Source: Roseomonas xinghualingensis
GTDB lineage: Bacteria > Pseudomonadota > Alphaproteobacteria > Acetobacterales > Acetobacteraceae
NCBI RefSeq assembly: GCF_025791835.1
Contig: NZ_JAOXLP010000044.1
Coordinates: forward strand, 1-20,775
Direction of reading: 5' to 3'
DNA length: 20,775 bases
The number at the start of each line of letters is the position of its first letter. Within the stretch, counting starts at the first letter, position 1. The translations under genes and the position numbers were made by a program. The notes below the pieces were generated by a model. It ran no database searches. It was given only the letters and a program-made list of their open reading frames with translations, and was not told where the DNA came from. Of this stretch, positions 1-7,679 are shown in pieces.

Positions 1-522
1 GGCGGGTGTTCAGAGAAAATGCGCTGTACTTACAACGCGGTAAAGCTTGTGGACTGAACCACCCAAGTCCCAAGCTTCGGAGACAAATGGCTCTCCGGAG
101 AGAGAAATCGCTCCTTGTTCCGCCTTCGAAGTATCAAGTTGGACGCGGAAAATGCAGCCGTGACACGCAGGGAAGCGCGATCCCAATCCTACCAGAGACA
201 ACTTGTCCTGAGAAAGACTGGAGCGGGGGTAGCAACGGGGCTCGAACATTCTCTGGAGCAGGATGGGGTAGAAGGTCCAGACAGCGGGAGTATCCGTTGG
301 TGGACAGGCTGATTGGGCCTGCAACCAAGCGGCCCTATTGAAAAGGCGCCCTCCCCTCAGCGGGTGATGCGTACGATAGATGGTTCCAGAAGGTCGACGG
401 CCCCGGCATGCTGTAGGCCGCGGAGGGTTGCAGCGTTTTTCCACGGGGATTGCCGTTGCTGCTATCTAGGAAAGTCCATCACTAGTCACGATGGATTGTT
501 CCTCCGTTGTATCTATTGTGTG
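1..522. other. Gene-poor left edge, no recognised gene
   Basis: No frame in this stretch gives a protein I recognise. The open frames on both strands overlap each other, are rich in Arg, Pro, Ser and Cys, and show no domain motif. The first 100 bases have several nested complementary segments, described separately, so part of this could be a structured RNA or a decayed mobile element. I see no tRNA-like TTCGA loop with matching arms and no clear T-tract terminator for the minus-strand gene that ends at 523. Confidence 0.5.
43..102. repeat. Nested inverted repeats, possible RNA structure
   Basis: AAGCTTG at 43-49 pairs with CAAGCTT at 71-77. Inside it GGACT at 51-55 can pair with AGTCC at 66-70, or alternatively GTGG at 49-52 with CCAC at 59-62. 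It is followed by a perfect 12-bp palindrome, CTCTCCGGAGAG, at 91-102. The sequence shows the complementarity directly. Whether it folds as RNA or is a remnant of a mobile element is unknown. Confidence 0.35.
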
Positions 523-1371
523 TCAAATGGGCTTCCGCGCGCGCCAGCGTCGTGGTTGGTCGGCTGGGAAGGCGATACCACTGGCATCCAGTCCGAGGCT
601 TACAAAGAGCTTCGCCAACTCAATCGCGCAGCGGTAACCTTCTAGGACGGGTATATTCCAGCCCATCTCCTTTAAACGTTGCTGAAGGAGGGGTTGCATC
701 CAGTAGCTGGCGGAGCAGCCAAGGATGATGCTCTCAGCCCCGTCCTCCTCGATGGCCGCTTCTGCAGCGGCAATGGATGCTTCCAACATCGCTGATGGCT
801 GGCCGGAAAGCGCCTGGGCCTTCTCCTGCGCGATTGACTGTTTGCCCTGGTGAGCCGGGCGCGGTAGGGGAAAGTTGACATTGCGGATGGAAGCGCAGTG
901 CTCGGTAAAGCGGTACTGCACGACCAGGTGCGCCATCTGCGCGTTGTGCGTCTCGGAGATGTCGACAATGCTGAAGCGATATCCCTGGGTGACGGCAATG
1001 TGCATCTGAGCGTGCGCGCAGCTCGTCACAGGGATGCCGTAGCGGCGGCCTATCTCCCGCGCTTCCAGGTAGCCAGGATCGCCGCCGCCGAGCAGCACCA
1101 CCGCATCGAAACGGCCGCTCTCGCAGGCTTCCCGCACTAGGGGCAGGCGGTTCGCGCCTACCATCATGAACTCCTCCTTTGTCTCCACGGGCCACTGTCC
1201 GTGGGTGGCAGGGGCGCCGGGATGCACGTCCCATTCCAAGCCGGCTAGCGCCGGTGCGACATTGCCATAGTCCATGACAAGGTCCTCGCGCGTGCCGCTA
1301 TGGGGACGTAGCGCATAGGCCCCGGGAGCGAGGCTGAAGGCGTTGATGAGCATGAGGCGTGGTGCAGGCAT
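523..1371 (-). CDS. Asp/Glu/hydantoin racemase-like protein, copy 1
   Basis: This 282-residue cytoplasmic protein belongs to the aspartate/glutamate/hydantoin racemase superfamily, which normally uses two cysteines as acid and base. The C-terminal cysteine is present in SIILGCS (C219). The N-terminal position, expected as ACxxDPG, reads LLGGGDPG (residues 93-100), so a Gly (G95) stands where the first cysteine should be. Single-cysteine members of this fold, such as arylmalonate decarboxylase, are known, so decarboxylase or isomerase chemistry is as likely as racemisation. The ATG overlaps the stop of the upstream MFS gene by one base (TGATG), which implies translational coupling; a purine-rich AGGGAAG lies just upstream. 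The frame stays open to 1773, but that extension runs antiparallel inside the MFS gene and has no racemase character. It is clearly paralogous to the gene at 11539-12414. Confidence 0.85.
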   Translation of the reverse strand: MPAPRLMLINAFSLAPGAYALRPHSGTREDLVMDYGNVAPALAGLEWDVHPGAPATHGQWPVETKEEFMMVGANRLPLVREACESGRFDAVVLLGGGDPGYLEAREIGRRYGIPVTSCAHAQMHIAVTQGYRFSIVDISETHNAQMAHLVVQYRFTEHCASIRNVNFPLPRPAHQGKQSIAQEKAQALSGQPSAMLEASIAAAEAAIEEDGAESIILGCSASYWMQPLLQQRLKEMGWNIPVLEGYRCAIELAKLFVSLGLDASGIAFPADQPRRWRARKPI

Positions 1372-2588
1372 CAGGCGGGCTTCCCTGTGCGGTGGCTCCG
1401 CAGCAGCGCGGAGACGAGGATTGAGGCGAAGGCGAGCTGCGTGGCGACGAGGGTCAGCGGCAGGACCCAGCTGCCCGAGAGCGCCACGATCAGCGTGAAG
1501 CCGGCGGGTGCAACGAGGTAGCCTAGAAAGGTGAAGAGCGTGGACCCCGCCGTGGCTGCGGCGACCTGCGCCGGCGGCACTAGGCGCGCGACCTCCGAGA
1601 GATAGATCCCGTTCCAGCTTGCTGCCAGGAAGCCTGCTGCGCCCGCCAGCAGGTTGACCAGGAGGAATGGCGTGTCGGTTGGCATCCAGGCGAAGCCCAG
1701 CGTCACCGCGGCCGCCGCCAGGGCCTGGAAGAGGAGGTTCCGCACCGGCCGTCCGGTGCGGTCCGCCAGCCACCCTAGCAGGATGCGCGCGACGACCCCT
1801 GCCGCCTGCATGCTGGCGAAGGCCGTCCCCGCCTGTACGAGGGAAAGGTCATGCGAGAGGCTCAGCCAGGTAACGGTGAAGGCGAAGAGGCAGCCCTGTA
1901 CAGCCGCAAAGGACATAGCGAGGATGGTGAGCGGTGGCAGGGCGGGGTGCAGCCTCAGCGCGGCAATGGGGGCGGCCCAGGTCTCGCGCCGGAGGATGGC
2001 ACCGAGGCCGATGCGTTGGTGGGGGTTTCGTTCCGCATCCAGTGAATCCTTGAGTGGCTGGATGGCCAGTGCGGCGAGGAGCGCGACGGCGACGGTGACA
2101 AGGATGCCTACTATCCAGCCGAAGGCATGGGCTACCGGGGCAGTGACCAGGCCTGCGAAGGCGCCACCGAGTGGCGCACCCGCCTGCTTGACGGAGAAGA
2201 TGAGGGTGCGGTGCCCTGGCGGCGCTGTGGCCGCGAGGATGCGGCTGCCGGCGGGCGGGGAAGGGCCGTAGCCAATACCGAGCAGGAGGGAGGCGGCGAC
2301 CAGCGCCGGCGTGCTGCCCAGCCCAAGTAGCAGCATGCCCATCGCCGCAGTAGCCGCCCCCCATTGCAGGGTGCGGATTGGCCCCCATCGTTCCAGCAAG
2401 GGCCCGCCCAGAAGAAGGAACAGGACCGTGCCCGCTGCGACCAGGGCCGAGAGATGCCCCACCGCCTCTGGCGCGAGGCCGGCACTCGCCGTGACCAGGG
2501 GCGCGATCACGGGCATGCTCTGAGTCAGGAATGAGGCGACGGACTGCATCAGCAACGTCGAGCCCAGCGCGGCGACCCAGGGCAGCAC
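1371..2588 (-). CDS. MFS transporter
   Basis: This 405-residue protein is almost entirely hydrophobic, with about 12 predicted membrane segments, and so sits in the inner membrane. Major facilitator signature A appears twice: GGPLLERWGPIRTL around residues 61-74 in the N-terminal half, and GWLADRTGRP around 272-281 in the C-terminal half. Family members use ion gradients to move small organic solutes, often organic acids or drugs. The substrate cannot be read from the sequence; context suggests the substrate or a product of the neighbouring catabolic genes. The chosen start is GTG, two bases after the stop of the GntR gene. No strong Shine-Dalgarno is visible, so translation is probably coupled to the regulator gene. 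Its stop overlaps the next start. Confidence 0.9.
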   Translation of the reverse strand: MLPWVAALGSTLLMQSVASFLTQSMPVIAPLVTASAGLAPEAVGHLSALVAAGTVLFLLLGGPLLERWGPIRTLQWGAATAAMGMLLLGLGSTPALVAASLLLGIGYGPSPPAGSRILAATAPPGHRTLIFSVKQAGAPLGGAFAGLVTAPVAHAFGWIVGILVTVAVALLAALAIQPLKDSLDAERNPHQRIGLGAILRRETWAAPIAALRLHPALPPLTILAMSFAAVQGCLFAFTVTWLSLSHDLSLVQAGTAFASMQAAGVVARILLGWLADRTGRPVRNLLFQALAAAAVTLGFAWMPTDTPFLLVNLLAGAAGFLAASWNGIYLSEVARLVPPAQVAAATAGSTLFTFLGYLVAPAGFTLIVALSGSWVLPLTLVATQLAFASILVSALLRSHRTGKPA

Positions 2589-2590
2589 GC

Positions 2591-3295
2591 TCAGCCAGCC
2601 CCACCACTGGGCAGGCTCATCGCCGTGACCGTGTCCATGTAGTGGGAGTGGATGGTGGCCAGGGCGGTGGCGCGGTCTCCTTTCTCCATGGCTTCCAGCA
2701 GGGTCCAGTGCTGGCTTTGCTGGCGTTGCGTGCCGAGGTCGTCGGCACGGGCACGGACGTATCGCTCAATGTTGACGCGTTGAGCGCGGAGCATCTCCGC
2801 CAGGCGAGGCCAGCCTGCGGCGTCATAGATAGCGTTGTGAAACTCTAGGTTGAGGTTAGTCCAGCTTTCGTCGCGCTTCTTCAGTCGATCCATCCGGCGC
2901 AGCGTCCGCCGCATGGCCTCTAGATGCTGTGGCTTTAGGTGCTCTATGGCGCGGGCGATGCAGAGCTGTTCGAGCGCGATGCGGATGCTGAAGAGCTCCT
3001 CCAGGTCCGCCTGGGTCAGCGTCGTCACCTCCACTCCCCGATAGGGAAAGACCTGCACCAACCCTTCACTCTCGAGTTGCTTCAGCGCGTCCCGCACGGG
3101 GGTTCGGCTCACGCCATGCGCCGCCGCAATCTCGTCGATGTCGAGGCGGCTTCCGCCGCCCAGTTCGCCACGCAGAATGCGTTCACGAAGAGCCGCGGCG
3201 ATTACATCCTGGCGGCTGGGAAAATGAATGGCGGCCGCACCAGGCGGAGCCTTGCGCGCGGAAAGAGGCTTGTGGCGGGAACGATCTGAGGTCAT
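2591..3295 (-). CDS. GntR-family regulator, FCD (FadR) subfamily
   Basis: This 234-residue DNA-binding regulator has an N-terminal winged helix at roughly residues 26-90, including the recognition-helix motif GVSRTPVRDALKQLESEGLV. The C-terminal FCD ligand-binding domain spans about 95-225. The usual FCD metal-site histidines are visible at H153 (NLEFHNAI), H196 (QSQHW) and H218 (HSHY). The usual Asp four residues before the first His is Asn here. FCD regulators typically repress catabolic operons and release DNA on binding an organic acid. It is the first gene of the minus-strand unit and diverges from the CMD-to-hydrolase operon. An 18-bp perfect palindrome lies just upstream of its ATG and is the obvious candidate for its own operator. 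No Shine-Dalgarno precedes the ATG, so the mRNA may be nearly leaderless. Confidence 0.93.
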   Translation of the reverse strand: MTSDRSRHKPLSARKAPPGAAAIHFPSRQDVIAAALRERILRGELGGGSRLDIDEIAAAHGVSRTPVRDALKQLESEGLVQVFPYRGVEVTTLTQADLEELFSIRIALEQLCIARAIEHLKPQHLEAMRRTLRRMDRLKKRDESWTNLNLEFHNAIYDAAGWPRLAEMLRAQRVNIERYVRARADDLGTQRQQSQHWTLLEAMEKGDRATALATIHSHYMDTVTAMSLPSGGAG

Positions 3296-3299
3296 GCTG

Positions 3300-3317
3300 A
3301 AACTAATATATTAGTTT
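3300..3317. promoter_or_regulatory. 18-bp perfect palindrome between divergent operons
   Basis: AAACTAATATATTAGTTT is a perfect inverted repeat in otherwise GC-rich DNA. It begins 5 bases upstream of the GntR ATG on one side and ends 24 bases before the likely TTG start of the plus-strand operon on the other. Its core TAATATATTA reads TAATAT on both strands, so it can supply an overlapping -10 box in each direction. I infer an operator for the adjacent GntR protein controlling both divergent units. Confidence 0.75.
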
Positions 3318-3341
3318 TAAACATTGGCAGGAACCCTCCTT

Positions 3342-3914
3342 TTGCTTCTTCCCCCCGCCGATCCCTCCTCCAGTAGCGCCCTTGCCGCCATGTTCGACCG
3401 CGTGGCGGCGAGTCGGGGCTGGGTGTCCAACGCCATGAAGTCCTTTGCCCATGCGCCGGAGGGGCTCGGCGTTTTCTCCGCTGTGGGGCATTACAGTCGC
3501 TATGGCACGGCGCTGACCGAGCTGCAGCGCGAGCTGGTAATCCTGCTGGTCGGGCGGAGCGTTCCTTATGCCTGGGGGCATCACGTGCCGCTCGGGCTCC
3601 AGGCTGGGATCACGCAGGCGCAGATCGACGACATCGCGGCCGGCCGGGTGCCGGAGACGCTGCCGGAACCCGATCGCGCCCTCTGCGCCTATGTCCTCTC
3701 CTTCCTGGCCGGGCGGGGTACCGGGGCTGAGGTCGCCGGTCCGCTGCTCGCGCACTTCAGCCCGCGGCAGGTGACCGACATCACCCTGATCGCTGCCTAT
3801 TACCTGGCGCTCGGCACCTCGATCCTCGCCCTCGGGGTGGAACTGGAGCCGCCGGAGGTCCTTGCAATCGAGCTAGAATGGCAGCGCAAGCAGAGCGCGC
3901 CGCAGGGGAGCTGA
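3342..3914 (+). CDS. Carboxymuconolactone decarboxylase-like (AhpD-fold) protein
   Basis: This protein of about 190 residues belongs to the carboxymuconolactone decarboxylase/AhpD family. The helical core and the family element VPYAWGHHVPLG (around residues 75-86) are present, corresponding to YEWxxH in other members. No CxxC redox pair is present, so AhpD-type peroxidase activity is unlikely. Members of this type often sit in aromatic or lactone catabolic operons as decarboxylases or proteins of unknown role. The best start is the TTG at 3342, preceded by AGGAA about eight bases upstream, which gives an N-terminus reading MLLPPADP. A TTG at 3324 is possible but has no Shine-Dalgarno. It is the first gene of the plus-strand operon, and its stop lies two bases before the next ATG. 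Confidence 0.85.
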   Translation: MLLPPADPSSSSALAAMFDRVAASRGWVSNAMKSFAHAPEGLGVFSAVGHYSRYGTALTELQRELVILLVGRSVPYAWGHHVPLGLQAGITQAQIDDIAAGRVPETLPEPDRALCAYVLSFLAGRGTGAEVAGPLLAHFSPRQVTDITLIAAYYLALGTSILALGVELEPPEVLAIELEWQRKQSAPQGS

Positions 3915-3916
3915 TC

Positions 3917-4750
3917 ATGCCGCGCCACATTGCCTGCCTCTCGTTCGACTTCGACACCTGGTCCGGCTTCGCCTCGCGCGGGATGACCACGCCGACGCCG
4001 ATCTCCCGCGGCGAATTCGGCGTCATCGGCGCCGGACGCATCCTCGACCTGCTGGCCAGCCGTGGCATCAAGTCCAGCTGGTACGTGCCGGGTGTGGTGA
4101 TCGAGACCTATCCCGCGGCCTGTGAGCGCGTGATCGCCGGCGGGCACGAGATCGGCCATCACGGCTGGAGCCACGTGCCGCCTGCCGACCTTCCCGCGGA
4201 CCGCGAGGCGGAGGAGTTCGCGCGCGCGGTGGAGAGCATCCGCCGCCTGACCGGCAAGGGGCCGGTCGGCTACCGCTCCCCATCGTGGGACATCAGCGAC
4301 CGGACGCTCGACCTCGCCCTGCAGCATGGCTGCCGGTATGACAGCAGCATGATGGGGCATGACTGCGAGCCCTATTTCGCGCGGCGCGGGGACAAGGTGG
4401 CCGCGGATGCGCCGCTGATCTTCGGCGAGACGACCGACCTAGTGGAGATCCCGATCAGCTGGTCGCTCGATGACCATCCGCACTTCGAGTTCTTCCGCCT
4501 GCCGACCACGCTCATGCCGGGCCTGGCGAATGCCAATGCGGTGCTGGAGAACTGGCTGGCGGACTTCGAGTACATGCGCCGCACCACCGAGTGGGGAATG
4601 CTCGTCTTTACCTTTCATCCCTACGTTATCGGCCGCGGGCACCGGATGCTGATGCTGGAGAAGCTGATCGATGCGCTCGGTAAGATGGGCGCCGAGTTCC
4701 TGACGCTGGACGAGATTCAGAAGGAGTTCCGCGCGCGCGCCGCTGCCTAG
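3917..4750 (+). CDS. Polysaccharide deacetylase-family (CE4, PgdA/PuuE-like) hydrolase
   Basis: This 277-residue metal-dependent amide hydrolase has the NodB/CE4 fold. The family motifs are visible in order: SFDFD (D11, D13), HHGWSH (H82 and H86 as metal ligands), GYRSPSWD (R120) and TFHP (H234). The segment ISWSLDDHPHFEFF is typical of the HpPgdA-like subgroup. There is no signal peptide or membrane anchor, so it is cytoplasmic, which argues against a cell-wall substrate. The same superfamily includes cofactor-independent allantoinase PuuE and, as I recall, bacterial cyclic-imide hydrolases. In this operon I favour ring opening or hydrolysis of a small cyclic amide or imide. GGGGAG six bases before the ATG at 3917 fixes the start; an in-frame ATG at 3878 inside the upstream gene is less likely. 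Confidence 0.88.
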   Translation: MPRHIACLSFDFDTWSGFASRGMTTPTPISRGEFGVIGAGRILDLLASRGIKSSWYVPGVVIETYPAACERVIAGGHEIGHHGWSHVPPADLPADREAEEFARAVESIRRLTGKGPVGYRSPSWDISDRTLDLALQHGCRYDSSMMGHDCEPYFARRGDKVAADAPLIFGETTDLVEIPISWSLDDHPHFEFFRLPTTLMPGLANANAVLENWLADFEYMRRTTEWGMLVFTFHPYVIGRGHRMLMLEKLIDALGKMGAEFLTLDEIQKEFRARAAA

Positions 4751-4765
4751 CGGCACGCTCACCAC

Positions 4766-4787
4766 GCGGGGGCGCGAGAGCCCCCGC
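4766..4787 (+). other. Intercistronic GC hairpin
   Basis: GCGGGGGC (4766-4773) and GCCCCCGC (4780-4787) form a perfect 8-bp stem with the 6-base loop GCGAGA. No T-tract follows, so it is not a canonical intrinsic terminator. It lies in the longest gap of the operon, just before the Bug binding-protein gene. That is a common position for mRNA-processing or stabilising stems that raise binding-protein expression; this role is inferred. Confidence 0.6.
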
Positions 4788-4833
4788 ACCGAGGAAGCCC
4801 CTTACCCCGTGGTTCGACCCCAAGAGGACTCCC

Positions 4834-5796
4834 ATGCGCCGACGCCTCCTTCTCCTCTCGCCACTTGCGGCCGCGCTGCCGGGCGCGGCCCGGGGGCAGG
4901 CCTATCCCACCAAGCCGATCCGGGTCATCGTGCCCGTGCCGCCGGGCGGTGGCACTGACATCATGATGCGGCTGCTGCAGCCGGGGCTGCAGGAGCGGCT
5001 GGGCCAGCCTGTGCTCATCGAGAACCGGCCGGGCGGCGGCAGCACGATCGGCACGAACCTCGTCGCCCAGGCGCCTGCGGATGGCCACACGCTGCTGATG
5101 ATCGACAGTGCGGTCGCGGTGAACCCCTTCCTCTACGCGCGCCTCCCCTTCGACACGGAGCGCGACCTCCAGCCCGTGTCGCTGCTCGCCACCGCGCCGG
5201 TGATCCTGGTGGCGCATCCCTCCTTCCCGCCCAAGACGGTGAAGGAGCTGCTGGACTATGCGCGCGCCCATCCGGGCCAAGTGAACTTCGCCTCCGGCGG
5301 TAACGGCGCCTCCACGCACTTGGCGGGCGAGATGCTCCGCTCGGTCGGGAAGGTGGACATCGTGCACGTGCCCTATAGCGGCACGGGTCCGGGCGTCACC
5401 GCGGTGCTGGGCGGGCAGACGCAGATCATGTTCGCGGGCATCAGCTCCACGCGGCAATACATCGAGGGAGGTCAGCTCCGCGCGATCGCCGTCACCGGCA
5501 ACCAGCGATCCCCAGCCCTGCCGGATGTGCCGACCTTCGCAGAGGCCGGGTTGCCCGAAATGAGTGCCGAGACGATCTGGGGCTTGTGGGTCCCGGCGGC
5601 CACGCCCCCGGCCATCGGCGAGCGGTTGGCGCGCGAGGTTGCTGCCGTGCTCGCCCTGCCGGAGATCCGGGCCAAGGCCATCGACCTGGGCTTCGTGCCC
5701 GCCGGCACCACCCCCGCCGCGTTCGGTGCCCGCTTCCGGCGCGAGCTAGAGACATGGGGACCAATCGTTCGGCAATCCGGTGCGCGGGCGGGCTGA
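4834..5796 (+). CDS. Bug/TctC-family solute-binding protein 1
   Basis: This 320-residue periplasmic binding protein is of the Bug (TctC) family, the receptor component of tripartite tricarboxylate-type transporters that bind small carboxylates or amides. A Sec signal peptide is visible (Arg-rich start, LLLLSPLAAALPGAA, cleavage near residue 20). The mature start has YPTKPIRVIVPVPPGGGTD, whose Asp belongs to the family ligand-binding loop. Other hallmarks are ENRPGGGSTIG, ADGHTLLM, VHVPYSGTGPG and LPDVPTFAEAG. AAGAGGA five bases upstream supports the ATG. No TctA or TctB membrane subunit occurs in the window, so it must use transporter subunits encoded elsewhere or act as an orphan sensor or receptor. 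Confidence 0.95.
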   Translation: MRRRLLLLSPLAAALPGAARGQAYPTKPIRVIVPVPPGGGTDIMMRLLQPGLQERLGQPVLIENRPGGGSTIGTNLVAQAPADGHTLLMIDSAVAVNPFLYARLPFDTERDLQPVSLLATAPVILVAHPSFPPKTVKELLDYARAHPGQVNFASGGNGASTHLAGEMLRSVGKVDIVHVPYSGTGPGVTAVLGGQTQIMFAGISSTRQYIEGGQLRAIAVTGNQRSPALPDVPTFAEAGLPEMSAETIWGLWVPAATPPAIGERLAREVAAVLALPEIRAKAIDLGFVPAGTTPAAFGARFRRELETWGPIVRQSGARAG

Positions 5797-5800
5797 GGCA

Positions 5801-6598
5801 ATGACCACGCCTGATCTTTCCAACTTGTCCGGCAAGGTCGTCCTCATCTCCGGTGGCGGGGGCGGTATCGGCAGCGCGGCTGCCCGCGCCTTCGCCGCGG
5901 CCGGCGCCGCCGTCGCGGTGGCGGACCGCCTGATAGACAGCGCGGAGTCCGTCGCGGAGAGCGTGCGGCAATCCGGCGGCGAGGCGCTGGCGCTCCAGAC
6001 CGACGTCACTTCCGATGAGAGCGTCGCGGCCGCGGTTGCGGGCACGCTCGCGCGCTTCGGCCGGCTGGACGTGCTCTACAACACGGCGGGCGGCACCGAT
6101 CCCGCGGACGGACCGGTGACGGAGGTGCCGCTGGAGGTGTTCGAGCGCACCATCAACCTAGACCTGCGCGGCACCTTCCTCTGCTGCCGCCACGCCATCC
6201 CCGCCATCATCCGCGCGGGCGGCGGAGCCGTGATCAACATGTCCTCCGGCGCCGCCTTGCGCGGGGCCAGCCCCTTCCACGTCTACGGCGCTGCAAAGGG
6301 GGCCATCCTCTCCCTCACGCGCGCGCTGGCCGGGTATTACGCGAAGCAGGGGGTGCGGGTGAACGCCATCGCCTCCGGCCGGGTGCAGACCGCGCGCATC
6401 CTGCGCGACTGGGGATCGCTGGACCCCGCTGATGAGGGACGCGATCCGCAGAATCCAGCGGCGCGGCTGCGCGAATATCCCTTCTGGGTCGGCGACCCCG
6501 AGCACATCGCGGCCACAGCCGTGTTCCTCGCCTCCGACGCGGCGCGGATGATCACGGGGGCGACCATTCCGGCCGATGGAGGGCGATCCGCCTACTAA
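5801..6598 (+). CDS. Short-chain dehydrogenase/reductase
   Basis: This 265-residue NAD(P)-dependent oxidoreductase is a classical SDR. The nucleotide-binding GGGGGIG lies at residues 18-24, NTAG (normally NNAG) at 94-97, catalytic Ser in NMSSGA (148-149), and YGAAK gives Tyr162 and Lys166. The C-terminus GATIPADGG is typical of the family. An Asp after beta-2 (AVADR, D42) suggests preference for NAD, by analogy with other SDRs. It presumably oxidises an alcohol or dihydrodiol intermediate of the pathway. The ATG at 5801 lies just after GAGG and four bases beyond the Bug 1 stop; an in-frame start at 5780 inside Bug 1 is not needed. It is a full-length member of the operon. Confidence 0.93.
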   Translation: MTTPDLSNLSGKVVLISGGGGGIGSAAARAFAAAGAAVAVADRLIDSAESVAESVRQSGGEALALQTDVTSDESVAAAVAGTLARFGRLDVLYNTAGGTDPADGPVTEVPLEVFERTINLDLRGTFLCCRHAIPAIIRAGGGAVINMSSGAALRGASPFHVYGAAKGAILSLTRALAGYYAKQGVRVNAIASGRVQTARILRDWGSLDPADEGRDPQNPAARLREYPFWVGDPEHIAATAVFLASDAARMITGATIPADGGRSAY

Positions 6599-6669
6599 CC
6601 ACGCCGCGCCCGACACATACGACAAGAAGCAGAGACGCACGCACGAAAGCGACAAGGAGAACGGCCACC

Positions 6670-7659
6670 ATGCCCCTTTTGCCCGAAGCTGTTTCCCGCC
6701 GCGCGCTGTTCGCAGCATCCGGCGTCCTCCTCGCGCAGCCTGGTCGGGCGCAGCCCGCGACCTGGCCCAACCGCAGCGTGCGGGTGATCGTCGGTTATCC
6801 GGCGGGCGGTGCCAACGAGCTAGTGGCCCGCGCGGTTGCGGCGCCGCTCTCCGAGGTCTTCGGGCAGAGCTTCGTCGTCGAGAACCGGGCGGGGGCCGCC
6901 GGCTCGATCGCCGCGGAGGCCGTGGCACGCACCGCCGCGGACGGCTACACGCTCTACATGATCTCCAGCTCGCAGGTGCTGGCGCCCAGCATCCGCCGCA
7001 CCCTGGGCTTCGATCCCCTGCGCGACTTCACGCCGATCGCGCTCGGTGCCCGCTCCCCCTACTTTCTTGCGGTGCATCCCTCCTTGCCAGCGAAGGACGT
7101 GCAGGAGCTGGTGGCCATCGCCAAGGCGAAGCCCGGCGCTCTGAGCTATGCTTCCTCCGGCGTTGGCGCCGGCCCGCACCTGACGATGAGCCTCTTCATG
7201 GCCGTCGCGGGGGTCGAGCTAGAGCACGTGCCCTACAAGGGCGATGCCGACCTGATGGCGGATCTGACCACCGGGCGCGTGCCCGTCTCCTTCGTCTCCG
7301 TCGCGGCCTCCTATCCGCACATCAAGGCCGGGACGCTGCGCGCCCTCGCCGTCTCGGGCAGCGAGCGCCTTGCCCTCACGCCGGACGTGCCCACAGTGGC
7401 CCAGTGCGGCTATCCCGGCTTCCACATGGATGCCTGGTGGGGAATGGTCGGCCCAGCGGGTCTTCCCGCCGAGATCGTGGAGAAGGTGGCGGCGGCCATG
7501 CGCCCCATTCTGGATGCACCCGCCTTCGCGGCGCGCTTCGCAACGCTGGGGGTAATGCCCGGGAAGCTGGGGCCGGCTGAGTTCACCGCCCTGATCCGCT
7601 CCGATCGCAGCCGTTTCGATGAGATCGTCCGCATCGCGAAGATCCCGATGCAAGATTGA
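6670..7659 (+). CDS. Bug/TctC-family solute-binding protein 2
   Basis: This 329-residue periplasmic receptor is of the same family as the protein at 4834-5796 but diverged from it. The signal sequence contains SRRALFAASG, a twin-arginine-like motif, before a hydrophobic stretch ending at GRAQP. Family elements are VRVIVGYPAGGAN, ENRAGAAGSIA, ADGYTLYM, EHVPYKGDADL and TPDVPTVAQCG. The ligand-loop position that is usually TD is NE here (GGANELVAR), pointing to a different ligand from Bug 1. AAGGAGA nine bases before the ATG is a strong ribosome site. It lies between the SDR (71-base gap) and hydrolase 1, whose coding sequence begins 20 bases later. Confidence 0.94.
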   Translation: MPLLPEAVSRRALFAASGVLLAQPGRAQPATWPNRSVRVIVGYPAGGANELVARAVAAPLSEVFGQSFVVENRAGAAGSIAAEAVARTAADGYTLYMISSSQVLAPSIRRTLGFDPLRDFTPIALGARSPYFLAVHPSLPAKDVQELVAIAKAKPGALSYASSGVGAGPHLTMSLFMAVAGVELEHVPYKGDADLMADLTTGRVPVSFVSVAASYPHIKAGTLRALAVSGSERLALTPDVPTVAQCGYPGFHMDAWWGMVGPAGLPAEIVEKVAAAMRPILDAPAFAARFATLGVMPGKLGPAEFTALIRSDRSRFDEIVRIAKIPMQD

Positions 7660-7679
7660 CAGGACCTGGGGAGAGAGCC

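Noticed and set aside
1..522. Group II intron or tRNA at the left edge
   Set aside because: I could not find a domain V hairpin, an RT fragment, or tRNA arms, so only the complementarity itself is reported.
1372..1773. N-terminal extension of racemase-like copy 1 to a 416-residue protein
   Set aside because: It lies inside the MFS gene in another frame, is Arg/Gly/Pro-rich without motifs, and the paralogue at 11539 starts where the short form starts.
3342..3914. AhpD-type alkylhydroperoxidase
   Set aside because: The CxxC pair required for that activity is absent, so only the broader carboxymuconolactone decarboxylase-like family is called.
6158..6928. 256-residue minus-strand open frame opposite the SDR/Bug 2 junction
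   Set aside because: Arg/Pro/Gly-rich antisense shadow of two clearly recognisable genes.
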